Origin: Pegoplata infirma
Taxonomy: Eukaryota; Arthropoda; Insecta; Diptera; Anthomyiidae
Direction of reading: 5' to 3'
Assembly (NCBI GenBank): GCA_963921195.1
Contig: OY992540.1
Location: 170,283,923-170,347,922, forward strand
Length of the DNA stretch: 64,000 bases
Numbering within the stretch: the stretch's first letter is position 1; each line of letters begins with the position of its first letter. This document shows, piece by piece, positions 1 to 11,995 of the stretch. A program made the position numbers and the translations under genes. The notes under the pieces are model-generated. The model made no database searches and had not been told where the DNA came from. It saw only the letters and a program-made list of their open reading frames with translations.

Positions 1-120
1 TGGAAAAATTTATCATCGAAAATATTTCTTTAGAACTATTTATATTGAAAAATTCTCCAATTCTGACACATTTTTTTTTATAAAAAAATTCTCAGATTCT
101 AAGACATTTTTCTATTTTTA
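1..120. repeat. 35-bp 'CTCAGATTCTGAGACA' tandem family, fragment
   Basis: Degenerate copies of the unit that forms the large array at 14140-16150: 'attctc(c)a.attctgacacatttttt' followed by 'ttctcagattctaagacattttt'. A further one to two copies lie at 445-515. The stretch 120-440 between them holds no recognisable feature. Confidence 0.75.
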
Positions 121-509
121 AGGCGCGTTTGCACGGGAGAAAAACTGCTAGACAAAGACCAAAAACGGATCTGTGTAACTTTGAATTTGACTTTTTAAAT
201 AATTGTGTCAAATCAAATTCCTCTCAAACGTATTATTTCTTACCTTTTTTTGATAATGTTACAGATTTTTAGATGATACTGATATTAATTTTGATTTGAA
301 TTCTGTATTTTGTTTAATAAAAAAATTATAACGTAAACAAAATTTATTTTTTTTAGAGATGATATTTAAGAGTGCTAGAGGTGACAAATTTTCGATTTTT
401 CCATCGAGATTTCTTTCTCGAGTATACGCACCTTTAGACATTATTCTATTGAAAAATTCTCAGATTCTGAAAAATTTTTTCTATAGAAAAATTCTTAGAT
501 TCTGATTTC

Positions 510-583
510 TAAGTCGTGGCTTTTAAGCTTCATACAAAAATAATTCACCTATGCCAGCTTAGATAACGTTACCTCGACGTTTT
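510..583. repeat. Short dispersed repeat shared with 17309-17385
   Basis: The block starting AAGTCGTGGCTTTTAAG and ending TACCTCGAC is present again, same orientation, at 17309-17385 with only a few substitutions. It probably marks a fragment of a longer interspersed element; no terminus can be assigned. Confidence 0.7.
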
Positions 584-589
584 TTTTTT

Positions 590-1840
590 AGAAATATTTA
601 TTATCGAAAATTTTCCATAGAAAAATTTGTTATCAAAAATTTTCCATAGAAAAATTTATGATAAAAAATTTTCTATTTAAAAATATACTATCCAAAATTT
701 TCTATAGAAAAATTTAGTATTGAAAATTTTTTATAGAAAAATGAACTATCGAAAATTTTCTATAGAAAAATTTACAATTGAAAATTTTCCATAGAAAAAT
801 TTATTACAGAAAATTGTCGATAGAACATTTTTTTAAATAATAAATTTTCTTTAGAAAAATTTAGTATTCAGAATTTTCTATAAAACAATTTAGTATCGAA
901 AAATTATTCTCGAAAATTTTCTATAGAAAAATTTATTATCTAAAATTTTCTATAGAAAAATTTATAATCGAAAATTTATAATTGAAAATTTTCTTTTGAA
1001 AAATTTATCATCGAAAATTTTCTTTAGAAAAATTTATCATCGAAAATTTTCTTTAGAAAAATTTATCATCGATAATTTTCTGTAGAAAAATTTTGTATCA
1101 AAAATTTTCTTTAGAAAAATTTAGTATTCAGAATTTTCTATAAAACAATTTAGTATCAAAAAATTATTATCGAAAATTTTCTATTGAAAAATTTATTACC
1201 TAAAATTTTCTATAGAAAAATTTATAATCGAAAATTTATAATTGAAAATTTTCTTTAAAAAAATTTATCATCGATAATTTTCTGTAGAAAAATTTAGCAT
1301 CAAGAATTTTCTTTAGAAAAATTTAGTATTCAGAATTTTCTATAAAACAATTTAGTATCGAAAAATTATTATCGAAAATTTTCTATAGAAAAATTTATAA
1401 TCGAAAATTTATAATTGAAAATTTTCTTTAGAAAAATTAATCATCGATAATTTTCTGTAGAAAAATTTTGTATCAAAAATTTTCTTTAGAAAAATTTAGT
1501 ATTCAGAATTTTCTATAAGACAATTTAGTATCGAAAAATTATTATCGAAAATTTTCTATAGAAAAATTTAGTATCTAAAATTTTCTATAGAAAAATTTAT
1601 AGTCGAAAATTTATAATTGAAATTTTTCTTTAGAAAAATTTATCATCGAAAATTTTCTTTAGAAAAATTTATCATCGATAATTTTCTGTAGAAAAATAAT
1701 CTTTAAATTAATTTATTATCGGAAAAAAATTTATTTTCGATAATTTTCTATAGAAAAGTTGAGTATCGAAAAATTTATTGTCGAAAAATTTCTATAGAAA
1801 AATTTTCGATCGTAAAATTTAGTATAGAAAAATTTAAAGT
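590..1840. repeat. 29-bp satellite-like array with higher-order structure
   Basis: About 40 degenerate copies of a 29-bp unit built round AAAATTTTCTATAGAAAAATTT followed by a variable 'agtatc/ttatc/aatcg' linker; the core is itself palindromic. A marker variant, 'AGTATTCAGAATTTTCTATAAAAC', recurs at about 863, 1123, 1325 and 1498, so blocks of several units have been duplicated together. The array decays after 1700. The stretch 1850-2035 shows nothing recognisable. Confidence 0.88.
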
Positions 1841-2039
1841 CGCAAGTCCGTTGTATTCTTGGAACTTAACCTTTTATCGACGGAGTATTGAACTGAATCC
1901 CGCCAATTTTTATTAAAAGTACTTTTGTAATCGAGTACACACCAGTACTAAAAATTGCAACACTACATTTTCCTTTTTCTGATTGAATACAGAGTTGATT
2001 TTTTAGTTAACTTATGTTTTTTCATGGTTGTAAATTTTC

Positions 2040-4708
2040 GTGCGCTCGGTTAGCCACGAAAAATAGCCACGAATTATTTTTTTCTAGAAAATTATTTCAT
2101 CCTCATGCAAAATTAAAAACAAAATGTAAATTTACTTTTTTTTAAAAAGAATAGACCCGAAGTAACTTTTCACGCACGTCCAATGTCTTCCTGAGGATGT
2201 TACCTTTCTTTTGGTATATTTTTGTGGTCGGACTATTTGTATTGGGCCCAAAATCCATCCCAGAACCTCCATACTTAATTTTTTAACAAATTAAAAAAAA
2301 TAAAAATGTAAATTTACTTTTTTTAAAAAGAATAGACCTGTAGGAACTTTTCACGCATGTCCAATGTCTTCCTGAGGATGTTACCTTTCTTTTGGTATAT
2401 TTTTGTGGTCGGACTACTTGTATTGGGCCCAAAATCCTTTCCAGAACCTCCATACTTAATTTTTTAATAAATTAAAAAAAAAATAAAAATGTAAATTTAC
2501 TTTTTTTAAAAAGAATAGACCTGTAGGAACTTTTCACGCATGTCCAATGTCTTCCTGAGGATGTTACCTTTCTTTTGGTATATTTTTGTGGTCGGACTAT
2601 TTGTATTGGGCCCAAAATCCATCCCAGAACCTCCATACTTAATTTTTTAACAAATTAAAAAAAATAAAAATGTAAATTTACTTTTTTTAAAAATAATAGA
2701 CCTGTAGAAACTTTTCACGCATGTCCAATGTCTTCCTGAGGATGTTACCTTTCTTTTGGTATATTTTTGTGGTCGGACTACTTGTATTGGGCCCAAAATC
2801 CTTTCCAGAACCTCCATACTTAATTTTTTAATAAATTAAAAAAAATAAAAATGTAAATTTACTTTTTTTAAAAAGAATAGACCTGTAGGAACTTTTCACG
2901 CATGTCCAATGTCTTCCTGAGGATGTTACCTTTCTTTTGGTACATTTTTGTGGTCGGATTCTTTGTATTGAGCCCAAAATCCTTCCCAGAACCTCCATAC
3001 TTAATTTTTTAATAAATTAAAAAAAATAAAAATGTAAATTTACTTTTTTTAAAAAGAATAGACCTGTAGGAACTTTTCACGCATGTCCAATGTCTTCCTG
3101 AGGATGTTGCCTTTCTTTTGGTACATTTTTGTGGTCGGATTCTTTGTATTGGGCCCAAAATCCTTCCCAGAACCTCCATACTTAATTTTTTAATAAATTA
3201 AAAAAAATAAATATGTAAATTTACTTTTTTTAAAAAGAATAGACCTGTAGGAACTTTTCACGCATGTCCAATGTCTTCCTGAGGATGTTACCTTTCTTTT
3301 GGTATATTTTTGTGGTCGGACTACTTGTTTTGGGCCCAAAATCCTTCCCAGAACCTCCATACTTAATTTTTTAACAAATTAAAAAAAATAAAAATGTAAA
3401 TTTGCTTTTTTTAAAAAGAATAGACCTGTAGGAACTTTTCACGGATGTCCAATGTCTTCCTGAGGATGTTACCTTTCTTTTGGTATATTTTTGTGGTCGG
3501 ACTATTTGTATTGGGCCCAAAATCCTTCCCAGAACCTCCATACTTAATTTTTTAACAAATTAAAAAAAATAAAAATGTAAATTTGCTATTTTTAAAAAGA
3601 ATAGACCTGTAGGAACTTTTCACGGATGTCCAATGTCTTCCTGAAGATGTTACCTTTCTTTTGGTACATTTTTGTGGTCGGACTATTTGTATTGGGCCCA
3701 AAATCCTTCCCAGAACCTCCATACTTAATTTTTTAATATATTAAAAAAAAATAAAAATTTAAATTTACTTTTTTTAAAAATAATAGACCTGTAGGAACTT
3801 TTCACGCATGTCCAATGTCTTCCTGAGGATGTTACCTTTCTTTTGGTATATTTTTGTGGTCGGACTACTTGTATTGGGCCCAAAATCCTTCCCAGAACCT
3901 CCATACTTAATTTTTTAACAAATTAAAAAAAATAAAAATGTAAATTTGCTTTTTTTAAAAAGAATAGACCTGTAGGAACTTTTCACGGATGTTCAATGTC
4001 TTCCTGAGGATGTTACCTTTCTTTTGGTACATTTTTGTGGTCGGACTATTTGTATTGGGCCCAAAATCCTCCCCAGAACCTCCATACCCAATTTTGTAAT
4101 GAGATGAAAAAATAAAAATGTAAATTTACTTTTTTTAAAAAGAATAGACCTGTAGGAACTTTTCACGCATGTCCAATGTCTTCCTGAGGATGTTACCTTT
4201 CTTTTGGTATATTTTTGTGGTCGGACTATTTGTATTGGGCCCAAAATCCTTCCCAGAACCTCCATACTTTATTTTTTAACAAATTAAAAAAAATAAAAAT
4301 GTAAATTTGCTTTTTTTAAAAAGAATAGACCTGTAGGAACTTTTCACGCATGTCCAATGTCTTCCTGAGGATGTTACCTTTCTTTCGGTATAATTTTGTG
4401 GTCGGACTATTGATATGTGGCCCAAAATCCTCGCCAGAAGTTTCATACTTAATAATTGAATTTTCCAAAAAAACACAATTTTTAAAATATTTACTTTATT
4501 TATTAACAAAAACATGAAGTATTTGGTATTAAAATGATTGTTGAACTTATTCCAATAATATGAAAGATGTTTCGATAGCATGTGGTTTCATCTGGTAGAT
4601 TTCCAGGATCAGTATTTTCCGGTTCAGAAGCAGCTGTCAAATATAGTTTTTCTACGGCATTGCCATGTCGGAAATTCGTGGCTATTTTTCGTGGCTAACC
4701 GAGCGCAC
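2040..4708. mobile_element. Inverted-repeat-bounded element filled with a 181-bp tandem array
   Basis: An exact 36-bp inverted repeat begins GTGCGCTCGGTTAGCC at 2040 and ends GGCTAACCGAGCGCAC at 4708. Between lie about 12 direct copies of a unit of about 181 bp (2110-4450), then about 220 bp of unique sequence. The strict placement of the inverted repeat round the array suggests a mobile or once-mobile unit, like foldback elements with internal tandem repeats. I could not find a clean target duplication; TAAATTTTC-like sequence occurs on both sides but is not directly adjacent on the right. No transposase frame is present. Confidence 0.6.
2110..4450. repeat. 181-bp tandem repeat array (about 12-13 copies)
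   Basis: The marker ATGTAAATTTAC recurs at about 2124, 2306, 2489, 2670, 2851, 3032 and 3213, and on to about 4298, i.e. every 181-183 bases. Each unit contains AATAGACCTGTAGGAAC, CAATGTCTTCCTGAGGATG, TTGTGGTCGGACTA and TTGGGCCCAAAATCC. Interior copies are very similar; the final one (after 4298) diverges, the usual pattern of unequal exchange. Units stay open over long stretches in one minus-strand frame, but this reflects repetition rather than coding. Confidence 0.95.
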
Positions 4709-4832
4709 TTAAAAAATTTTCTGGATTCTGGTGTTGTGACATAAAATTTTGTAACGTCTGCTTGATTGAAATTTTGGAATATCCAAAAAAGAACATTAGT
4801 ATTTTTTTTACAACGCAAAGAAGAGTGCAGTG
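4709..4832. mobile_element. Interior fragment of GGTATTGG-type hAT element (left of insertion)
   Basis: From TTTTCTGGATTCTGGTG to GTGCAGTG this matches 27211-27322 closely. The paralogue continues straight into ACATTCAATG, which here appears only after 12393, showing that 4833-12385 was inserted later. The left end of this copy of the element is not visible. Confidence 0.85.
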
Positions 4833-4985
4833 CAGGGAACCAAGCCGATCGGCTCAAAATCGGCGGCGCGCCGCCGCCGACCCATTTTTGACATCTTACG
4901 CCGCCGCCGATTTTGTCGGCTCCCATCGGCTTAAACCAAGCCGCCGAATCAATCGACTCCGTCAAATAAATCGGCGCGGTGACAT
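4833..4985. repeat. GC-rich subterminal region with GCCGCC motifs
   Basis: GCCGCCGCCGA and CGGCGGCG occur several times on both strands, matched by a similar patch at 12285-12375 at the other end of the same element. Against roughly 75% AT surroundings this is the most GC-rich sequence in the window. Subterminal motif clusters often bind transposase in hAT elements, but that role is inference here. Confidence 0.7.
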
Positions 4986-5323
4986 TTTTTTTACATTTTA
5001 AGGTGCATATTCTATTCGTGTTCACATGAAAAAACTGCATATAAAAAAATATTTTTGCAACGCGGCTATATTGTGGAGAAATTCTTTAAAATGAATTTAA
5101 GAATATAAAATCGCAATAATTTTGCAATAAAATGGACATTTAAGATTTGTTATGATTGTTTCTTTTTTCTAATACGTTAAAGTTTTCGTTTTTAATAGTT
5201 TTTATTACGATTTTAGGAGTTTTAAAAAATGTTTACGTGAAAAACAACTTACTTAGCCTTTACTATGTGATTTTGGAACTCATTAAGAATACCGAACTTG
5301 CTAAAAATAAAAAAATAAAAATA

Positions 5324-5817
5324 CAGTCAAACTCGGTTATAACGAACTCGGTTATAACGAATTCTCGGTTATAACGAACTAATTCTAAAGTCCCGACATT
5401 TTGGCATCATTTTCACACAAAATACTGCTTTTATAACGAACTCGGCTATAACGAATCCTCGGTTAAAACGAACTGCTTATTATGGTCCCACGAACACAAT
5501 TTCATGTGTATTTACCTTTTTATAACGAACTTCCATGAATATTTTTAAATGAGTGGCAATAATGTTTATCAAACTAACAAAAGGTTGCAATTTTTTGGGT
5601 TATAATTTAATTTTGATAAAATGTATTAATATTTTTAATGATTTCTTCTCAATAAGTAGTTTATTTACGGAAAAAACATAAAATAAAACAAAATTAGATC
5701 TATTTTTTTGGAAAAAAAACTGAGTTAATAAAAAATATACCCCGCTTATAGCGAACTTCGCTTATAACGAACTATTTTTACTGGTCCCTCGGAGTTCGTT
5801 ATAACCGGGTTCGACTG
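5324..5817. mobile_element. Tigger/pogo-like non-autonomous element, 494 bp
   Basis: Ends CAGTCAAACTCGGTTA and, reversed, CAGTCGAACCCGGTTA, with TA on both sides (5322-5323, 5818-5819). Inside, 'TCGGTTATAACGAACT' is repeated near both ends. Terminal sequence and TA target are those of pogo/Tigger members of the Tc1/mariner superfamily. It has split the left arm of an older palindrome: the matching right arm near 6850 runs on without it. Confidence 0.85.
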
Positions 5818-5839
5818 TATGACCTTGACCTCTAAAAAG

Positions 5840-6820
5840 TCGAGTGTGGTGTTCAAACCCGTGGGGACGTACCCCGTTTGGGAGGGGCAGGGGTTTAAAG
5901 TTAAAATGGTTTTTCTTAAATATTTCAAAAACTACTTATCCGATCAAGACGGTTATGGTATCGTTAGAAAGGATAATTAAAGACCTTTCCAACGGGGTGC
6001 AACATGACGTAGTTATATTAACTCTTTAAGTGACAAAACTTGATTTCAAAAAATTTGAACTAGACTTTTTTTACAAAGTGCTTATTTTCTCAAAATCTCA
6101 CTATATAAACATTTTTTTTTGTCTATATAGGCATGTAGCCAAGATGTTAAGTTTTCATTTGCGCTAAAAAACGGCGCTGTAAGTCTAAATGAATTCGGTG
6201 ATAATCCCCATTTCCGTTATGGGGGTAATGTCCGTGGGGATTATGTCCTGTCACGGTATCAAGCCTTTTGCCCGGTTAAAATCACTTTATGGGAAGTGTC
6301 ATGTTACATACCGTTGGAAAGGTCTTTAATTCGCCTTTTTAATGATACCACATTCGTCTTGATCGGGCTAGTAGTTTGTCAGATATCTGTATGTTTCCAC
6401 AAATCAAAAAAATTTTAACAAACATCCTGAAAAAAAGTAAAAAAAAAATAAAGTTACAACTTTGACCCCTAATATCTCAGTATGTTTTAGACTTACAGAG
6501 CAGTTTTTTGGCGCAAATGAAAGCTTGAGGTCTTGGCTACAAGCCTATATAGACGAAAAAAATGTTTATATAGATGCGATTTTGAGATATTAAGCATATT
6601 GTAAAAAAAGTCTAGTTAAAATTTTTTAAAATGGATTTCTGTCGCTTAAAGGGTTAATTAAACTACGTCATGTTACATCCCGTTGGAAAGGTCTTAAATT
6701 ACCATAACCGTCTTGATCGGATAAGTAGTTTTTGAAATATTTAAGAAAAACCACTTTAACTTTAAACCCCTACCCCTCCCAAACGGGGTACGTCCCCACG
6801 GGTTTGAACACCACACTCGA
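5840..6820. repeat. Palindromic (foldback) element, core 981 bp
   Basis: Arms of about 340 bp: TCGAGTGTGGTGTTCAAACC at 5840 pairs with its complement ending at 6820, and the pairing continues inward through GGGACGTACCCCGTTTGG and ACTTATCCGATCAAG to about 6190/6470. Weaker pairing continues outward (TATGACCTT..., ACCGAACTT...) past the Tigger-like insertion. The loop (6200-6460) is unique. No target duplication could be fixed. Confidence 0.85.
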
Positions 6821-6987
6821 AATCTAACTGTCCGAGGATTAAGGTCATATATATTTTTTTTAATTTAAACAAAGTTCGGTAAAGTTTATTTATGCCGTGA
6901 TTTTGCATTGAACAAAACAAAATCATCTTAAATTGTACTATCATAAAAAAACATAAAATCATCTCAACTTATCATTATAAAGGCATA

Positions 6988-7104
6988 TTCACACCTGAGG
7001 TGAAATCTCGTTTAAACGAGATTTCGATCATATGGTCTGTATCATATTATACACAACTATATGATCGAAATCTCGTTCAAACGAGATTTCACCTTAGGTG
7101 TGAA
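6988..7104. repeat. Small nested palindrome (117 bp)
   Basis: TTCACACCTGAGGTG at the left pairs with CACCTTAGGTGTGAA at the right, and each arm contains its own inner palindrome (CTCGTTTAAACGAG; CTCGTTCAAACGAG). A diverged copy, including the central CATCATTTTATACACAACC-type spacer, lies at 63566-63667. Probably a miniature inverted-repeat element. Confidence 0.75.
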
Positions 7105-7172
7105 TTGGGTATAAGTTCTTGTTGTGAGAACGTAGCCTTATACCCCGCTCTCACTTACAGGAGGGTATTCAA

Positions 7173-8741
7173 TAGGGTTGTTCTTAAAAACAAAAAGTTG
7201 GATTTCTGCACGGGACGCCCCCTCAGTTTATTAAGATTCATGAAATTTTCAAAATTTTCGATAAGGTTCTTAAGGTCGCACCGGGTTCTTGAAGTTCGGG
7301 CCCTGGAGCAAAATAGACCTTTTTTTAAAAAAAAATATTTTTGTAAAAAAAAAAAAAATAAATAAATAAATCATTAGGAAGCCGGGTTTGTTTAACAATT
7401 GACCCTAAGTATTTAATTAAAAATTTATAGATTTTTCGGACATAGTTAACCCTTTACTACGTAAGGCCAAAGAAATGTCCTTTTTTTAAGATCATGCCCA
7501 AAGACACAATTTCATGGTTTTAAAAATTGTATTCCCATAAATTTAAAATCTTTAAGTTTTATTGCTCAATTTTATTAAATACATCTGGGAGAATCAATAT
7601 TCAATTTCGGGTATTTTTTGCTCTTTCCATTATTGTTTATTTTTTTGCTTTGACCAACATTTTGGGAAAAAATAACTAAAATTGAATTGAATATTGTTCA
7701 ATTTGACCTTAATTACACGGTTTTCAAATGCTTCTAGTCCATGGGTTTTTAACCCATGTTGACCGACGGCCAAGTGGCCAAAATTTGATTTTATTACAAA
7801 AAATTGTTGAAAGTAATTAATACAAAGTTTTATTTAATCATAAAAGCTGAGCAATTAATTATTTTTACTCATAAAATCATTAACCCTTGTTTACCAAAGG
7901 TTAAAATACCCATTTTTTTTTGTCTGAGCGACAATAGACGGCATTTGGCTTGGCGACCAAATAAGCCTTTATGGTCTTTGGTAGACACGGGTTTATGATT
8001 TTCTGTTTAAAAATAATTCAATACTAATCTCTTATGATGAAATAAAACTTTGTATTAGTTACTTTCAATAAGTTTTTGTAATAAAGACAAATTTCGGTTT
8101 TTAGACACTTGGCCGTCGGTAAACTTGGGTTAAAAAAGTCCTGGACTAGTAAAATTTGAAATCTGTGTAATAAAGGTCAATTGGAACAATATTCAATTGA
8201 ACTTTAGTTAATTGTTCCCAAAATTTTGGCCAAAGCAAAAAAATACACAATAATGGTTGAAAAAACGCCTTTTTTGAAAATCGCTAAAAATTAAATCGCT
8301 ACATGCGCTAAATGGAAAGAGCGAAAAATACCCAAAATTGAACGTTAATTCTGCAAGATGTATTCAACAAAATTGAGCAATAGAACTTGGAGATATTTAA
8401 ATTTATGGGAATAAAATTTTAAAATCCATGAAATTGTGTCTTTGGGCGTGATCTCATAAAAACTACATTTTTTTGACCTTACGTAGTAAAGGTTTAACTA
8501 TGTCCGAAAAATCTATAAATTTTTAATTAAATACTAAGGGTCAATTGTTAAACAAAACCGGTTTCATAATGATTTTTTTTTATTTTTTTTTAAATTTTTT
8601 TTCTTTAAAAAAAAGGTCTATTTTGCTTCAGGGCTTGAACTTCTAGAGCCCGGTGCGACCTTAAGAACATTCATGAATCTTAATAAACTGAGGGGGCGTC
8701 CGGTGCAGAAATCCAACTTTTGTTTTTTAAGAACCACCCTA
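7173..8741. mobile_element. hAT-like foldback element, 1569 bp, TSD GTATTCA(A/T)
   Basis: Ends TAGGGTTGTTCTTAAA and, reversed, TAGGGTGGTTCTTAAA, flanked by GTATTCAA (7165-7172) and GTATTCAT (8742-8749). Arms of about 680-700 bp pair throughout (CTGCACGGGACGCCCCCTC, GTCGCACCGGGTTC, ACATAGTTAACCCTTT...), leaving a loop of about 180 bp near 7850-8030. The duplication fits the hAT preference nTnnnnAn. Non-coding. Confidence 0.88.
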
Positions 8742-9719
8742 GTATTCATAGATTAGACAAAGTCAAATTTAACTTTTCTACTTTTTCTGTCAATTTTTCT
8801 TATACATCGCGTTGTATATATCCGATCTACCCGCAATTGAAACGATTGTAAAGAGAATCATACTTGCAACAAATCGTAAACATTATTTTCCAATCAACAC
8901 ATTAAATAACGTGGAATTGACATATGTACATAAATGCAATATAAATATATGAATTTGATTGAAACCGCAACAAAAAAATTTGTTATTGTTTTTTTAAGCC
9001 TGATGAAAATCTATGGGTTATCACCAAAGTTATGACTTATTATATAAAAATACACACAAAAAACACTATGGTATTTAACCAAGTTTTTATTCTTGTATTT
9101 TAAATACAAAAAAAAAAATAAGGAAATTTTTATGCGTAGTTTCAAAAAATTCATTATAACTTTGGTGATTGCCCATAGATTTTTATGAAACCCATTTTGT
9201 TATATTTGTATAGGTTCAGGCTTTTAAGGTAAATAAAAAAACTTGTTAATCTACAACGAATCGTTAAAAAACAAAAAATGAGTTTTTTGATCAGCAAATG
9301 AATTTTTTGATCAGAAAAATGTATTTTTACAATATATTTGTCTATCGGGCGTAAACTTTTGAACTGATCTGAAAGTAACGTGTGTAAAGTTTGTTGCAAA
9401 TTTGATTAACTTTAATTTGGTTTTTATCACGAGTAGATCAGAGGTACATTACTCAAGATATAGGTGAAAATAACTCCAAAAACCGCTAAAAAAATTATTA
9501 GAAATATTTTTTTCGATACAATTTTTAAGTTTAGCGGTCAAAAAAATATGTAGACATAGTTATTGCGCATTATCGTTGTAGAGTAGAGTAATTGTAAAAA
9601 ATCATTATTTGTTAATTTAATAAACGAAACAAAAAATCTGGTACTTTTTTTTGGTCTGTAGAGCATTTTAGCACTTTTTTTCTGCCATTTAGCATTTTTT
9701 CAAAATTCAGTTATGGCAA

Positions 9720-10050
9720 CACTGGGTCTGGTATACATTCCTAAATATGCTTTCCAATGTTTAAACTTTAATAACTCCGGTCATATAAGGTTAAATGGTC
9801 AAATGAAGGCTAAAATTAAAGCTTAATATCTAGGCTATTAAAATAAATACCTTAATAATGCATAATTTTACAATTTTGAGCACTTTCTTCAAAAACTTCG
9901 ATTAAAAAATCTAAAATTTAGGTTTATGCCAAAATGGGTAAATGAATCCAATTTTTTTTAGTCTGATCGGACCATTATTGGAGAAGATATATTAAATTCG
10001 ATATCCGAACTTTGGAGGCCCATAACTCGGAAACCATGGGTCGCCGACAA
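9720..10050 (+). repeat. Dispersed repeat, inverted copy in eas intron
   Basis: From 'GGTCTGGTATACATTCC' to 'CCCATAACTCGGAAACC' this matches the reverse complement of 56090-56930, including TCTGATCGGACCATT and AATAATGCATAATTTT. The intron copy has about 530 extra bases (56228-56755). The preceding stretch 8750-9720 is AT-rich with no recognisable gene. Confidence 0.75.
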
Positions 10051-10089
10051 TTTTTTTTTTACATTTACAATACATTAACATTTTCTTTC

Positions 10090-10256
10090 ACAACTTTTGA
10101 ACCGCTGAACCGATATCACTGAAATGCAGAACTTCTAATAAATACGTTAAGTTTCAGTCATCTCCGTGTAATATTTTGGCCGGGACCACCATTTCCACAG
10201 AGAGCCAGACGGACATCGCTAGAATGTCTTAAAATCGATCGGTGATCATGAATATA
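10090..10256 (+). repeat. INE-1/DINE-1-like repeat fragment
   Basis: CACAACTTTTGAACCGCTGAACCG through CATCGCTAGAATGTCTTAAAATCGATCG matches the central part of the full copies at 18040-18676 and 35575-36200. It continues for a few bases after the foldback insertion, at 11191-11205 (TATATACTTTATGG). Confidence 0.8.
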
Positions 10257-11190
10257 CAGTGGGCGACAATACATTGGAAACTTTTTTATAGTAGATGAAA
10301 TTTGTTAAAGACAAAGTTAACAATACTAAACGTTATAATTATCAAACAAGTATTATAAAAAAAATGTTATGTAGGTAATTTATCAAGCTTTAATTTAAGC
10401 TTAATAGCGTCCAGATTGGAAAAATAATGAATGTGTTACGAGGGTCGATGTGGAAAAGGAAAAAATTTATAGACATTTTTCAGAACATTTTTAAAAAATA
10501 TTTCCGGGTCGATTTTTTCCAAGTTAAAATATTAGAAATTTAAAAAAAGGTCCAATAGTTTTTACTCAGTGATCAAATAATTTTTCCAGCAACCCAAACA
10601 AACAGTGGAATTTTTTAAGTACAGTAGCAAAAATCCACATTTTTTGACCTCGAATTCTTTTGACCACCAATTTTTTGTAAACAAAGAAAATGTGTTATTG
10701 TTTATTAATTTTAGTACACTTAAGTATATGCTAAGGATATATTAATATAATTTTAATTTTTCTTTGTTAACAAAAAATTGGTGGTCAAAAGAATTGGAGG
10801 TCAAAAAATGTGGATTTTTGCTACTGTACTTAAAAAATTCCACTGTTTGTTTGGGTTGTTGGAAAAATTATTTGATCGCTGAATAAAAACTATTGGACCT
10901 TTTTTTAAATTTCTAATGTTTTAAGTTGGAAAAAATCTATTTGGAAATATTTTTTAAAAATGCTCTGAAAAATGTCTATAAATTTTTTCATTTTCCACAT
11001 CGACCCTCGTAACACATTCATTATTTTCCCAATCTGGACGCTATTAAGCTTAAATTAAAGCTTGATAAATTACCTACATAACATTTTTTTATAATACTTG
11101 TTTGATAATTATAAAGTTTAGTTTTGTTAACTTTGTCTTTTACAAATTTCATCTACTATAAAAAAGTTTCCAATGTATTGTCGCCCACTG
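10257..11190. mobile_element. Tc1/mariner-like foldback element, 934 bp, TA target
   Basis: Ends CAGTGGGCGACAATACA, with TA on both sides. The element is an almost complete palindrome: arms of about 440 bp (10257-10690 and 10755-11190) pair closely, e.g. TTTTGACCACCAATTTTT against its complement. It interrupts the INE-1-like fragment inside ATGAATATA|TATACTTT; the intact site is seen at 18576. No coding capacity. Confidence 0.9.
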
Positions 11191-11203
11191 TATATACTTT
11201 ATG

Positions 11204-11995
11204 GCAATGGTTCCCAACCTTTGATTCTCCCCCCACTGCACTATGGTTTCGATGGACACTTTTCTTGGCCAAAATTGTCAAAACGAATTTTTTTTTTGAA
11301 ATAAGATTCGTGTTGAAATTTATTATCATTTTAATCATTATTTTTGAAATATTAACAATTTGGGGCACTTGACTAATTTTTGTTTTTTTTAGTTACATAA
11401 ATTCGTTTTTGGGTTTAATTTTAATGGAAAAAGTGTTCTGGAAATTTTCTTTCAGTACACTTACTAGCAAAAACTAGCATCATCTGACAATGTGGAAATG
11501 TAGTCGTGATCGCAATCTATGATTCTGAATTGGTCTGATAGCTAAATTTTGCTAAAAACTTTTTTTAGGCCCATCTAAAGTTATGTTTTATTTACCACCA
11601 ATTTTTTTTTTGGTTTGCATGAACCACTTATTTTTTTTTAATGACGCCAATTTTGCTACACTATTTGAAATTAAAATTATTGTAATACTAATTTCCAACT
11701 TTGTTTTCCATGTGTAATATTATAAGAAACTCTTTGTATTTAAACTCAAAAAAATTATTGAAAAATTTAAAAAAATAATTTGTTTTTTTTCTTGTCCTAG
11801 ATTTGTTGTAAAACTTAAACTTTAATCTGTTGTATTATAACGGTAAATGAGTTTATACAAAAAACAAATATTTTTTCTGTTGCTTTGAAGTGTTTATTGT
11901 TAAATCACAAAGCGATTTTTTAAAACAACAATTTTGAGAAAATTGAATTTTGGCCAAGAAAAGTGGTCTGCGAGACCATAGTGCACTGGGTAAGT
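11204..11995. mobile_element. Possible hAT-like remnant with imperfect inverted repeat
   Basis: CAATGGTTCCCAACCTTTGATTC at 11205 resembles the common hAT terminus CAGTGGTTCCCAACC. A longer inverted repeat pairs CCACTGCACTATGGTTTCG...CTTTTCTTGGCC (11232-11270) with its complement at 11950-11988. The right terminus and any target duplication are unclear. Confidence 0.45.

Noticed and set aside
3993..4581. Minus-strand frames encoding repeated MEVLGRILGPIQIVRPQ-type peptides
   Set aside because: They lie inside the 181-bp array; the frame stays open because the same unit repeats, and other units carry stops in that frame.
4624..5040. 138-codon minus-strand frame
   Set aside because: It runs across the 36-bp inverted repeat, the hAT fragment and the GC-rich terminus of the 4833 element, three unrelated segments. 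No domain is recognisable.
7000..7365. 121-codon plus-strand frame
   Set aside because: Crosses the small palindrome and the left arm of the 7173 foldback; ends in a poly-A stretch; no family resemblance.
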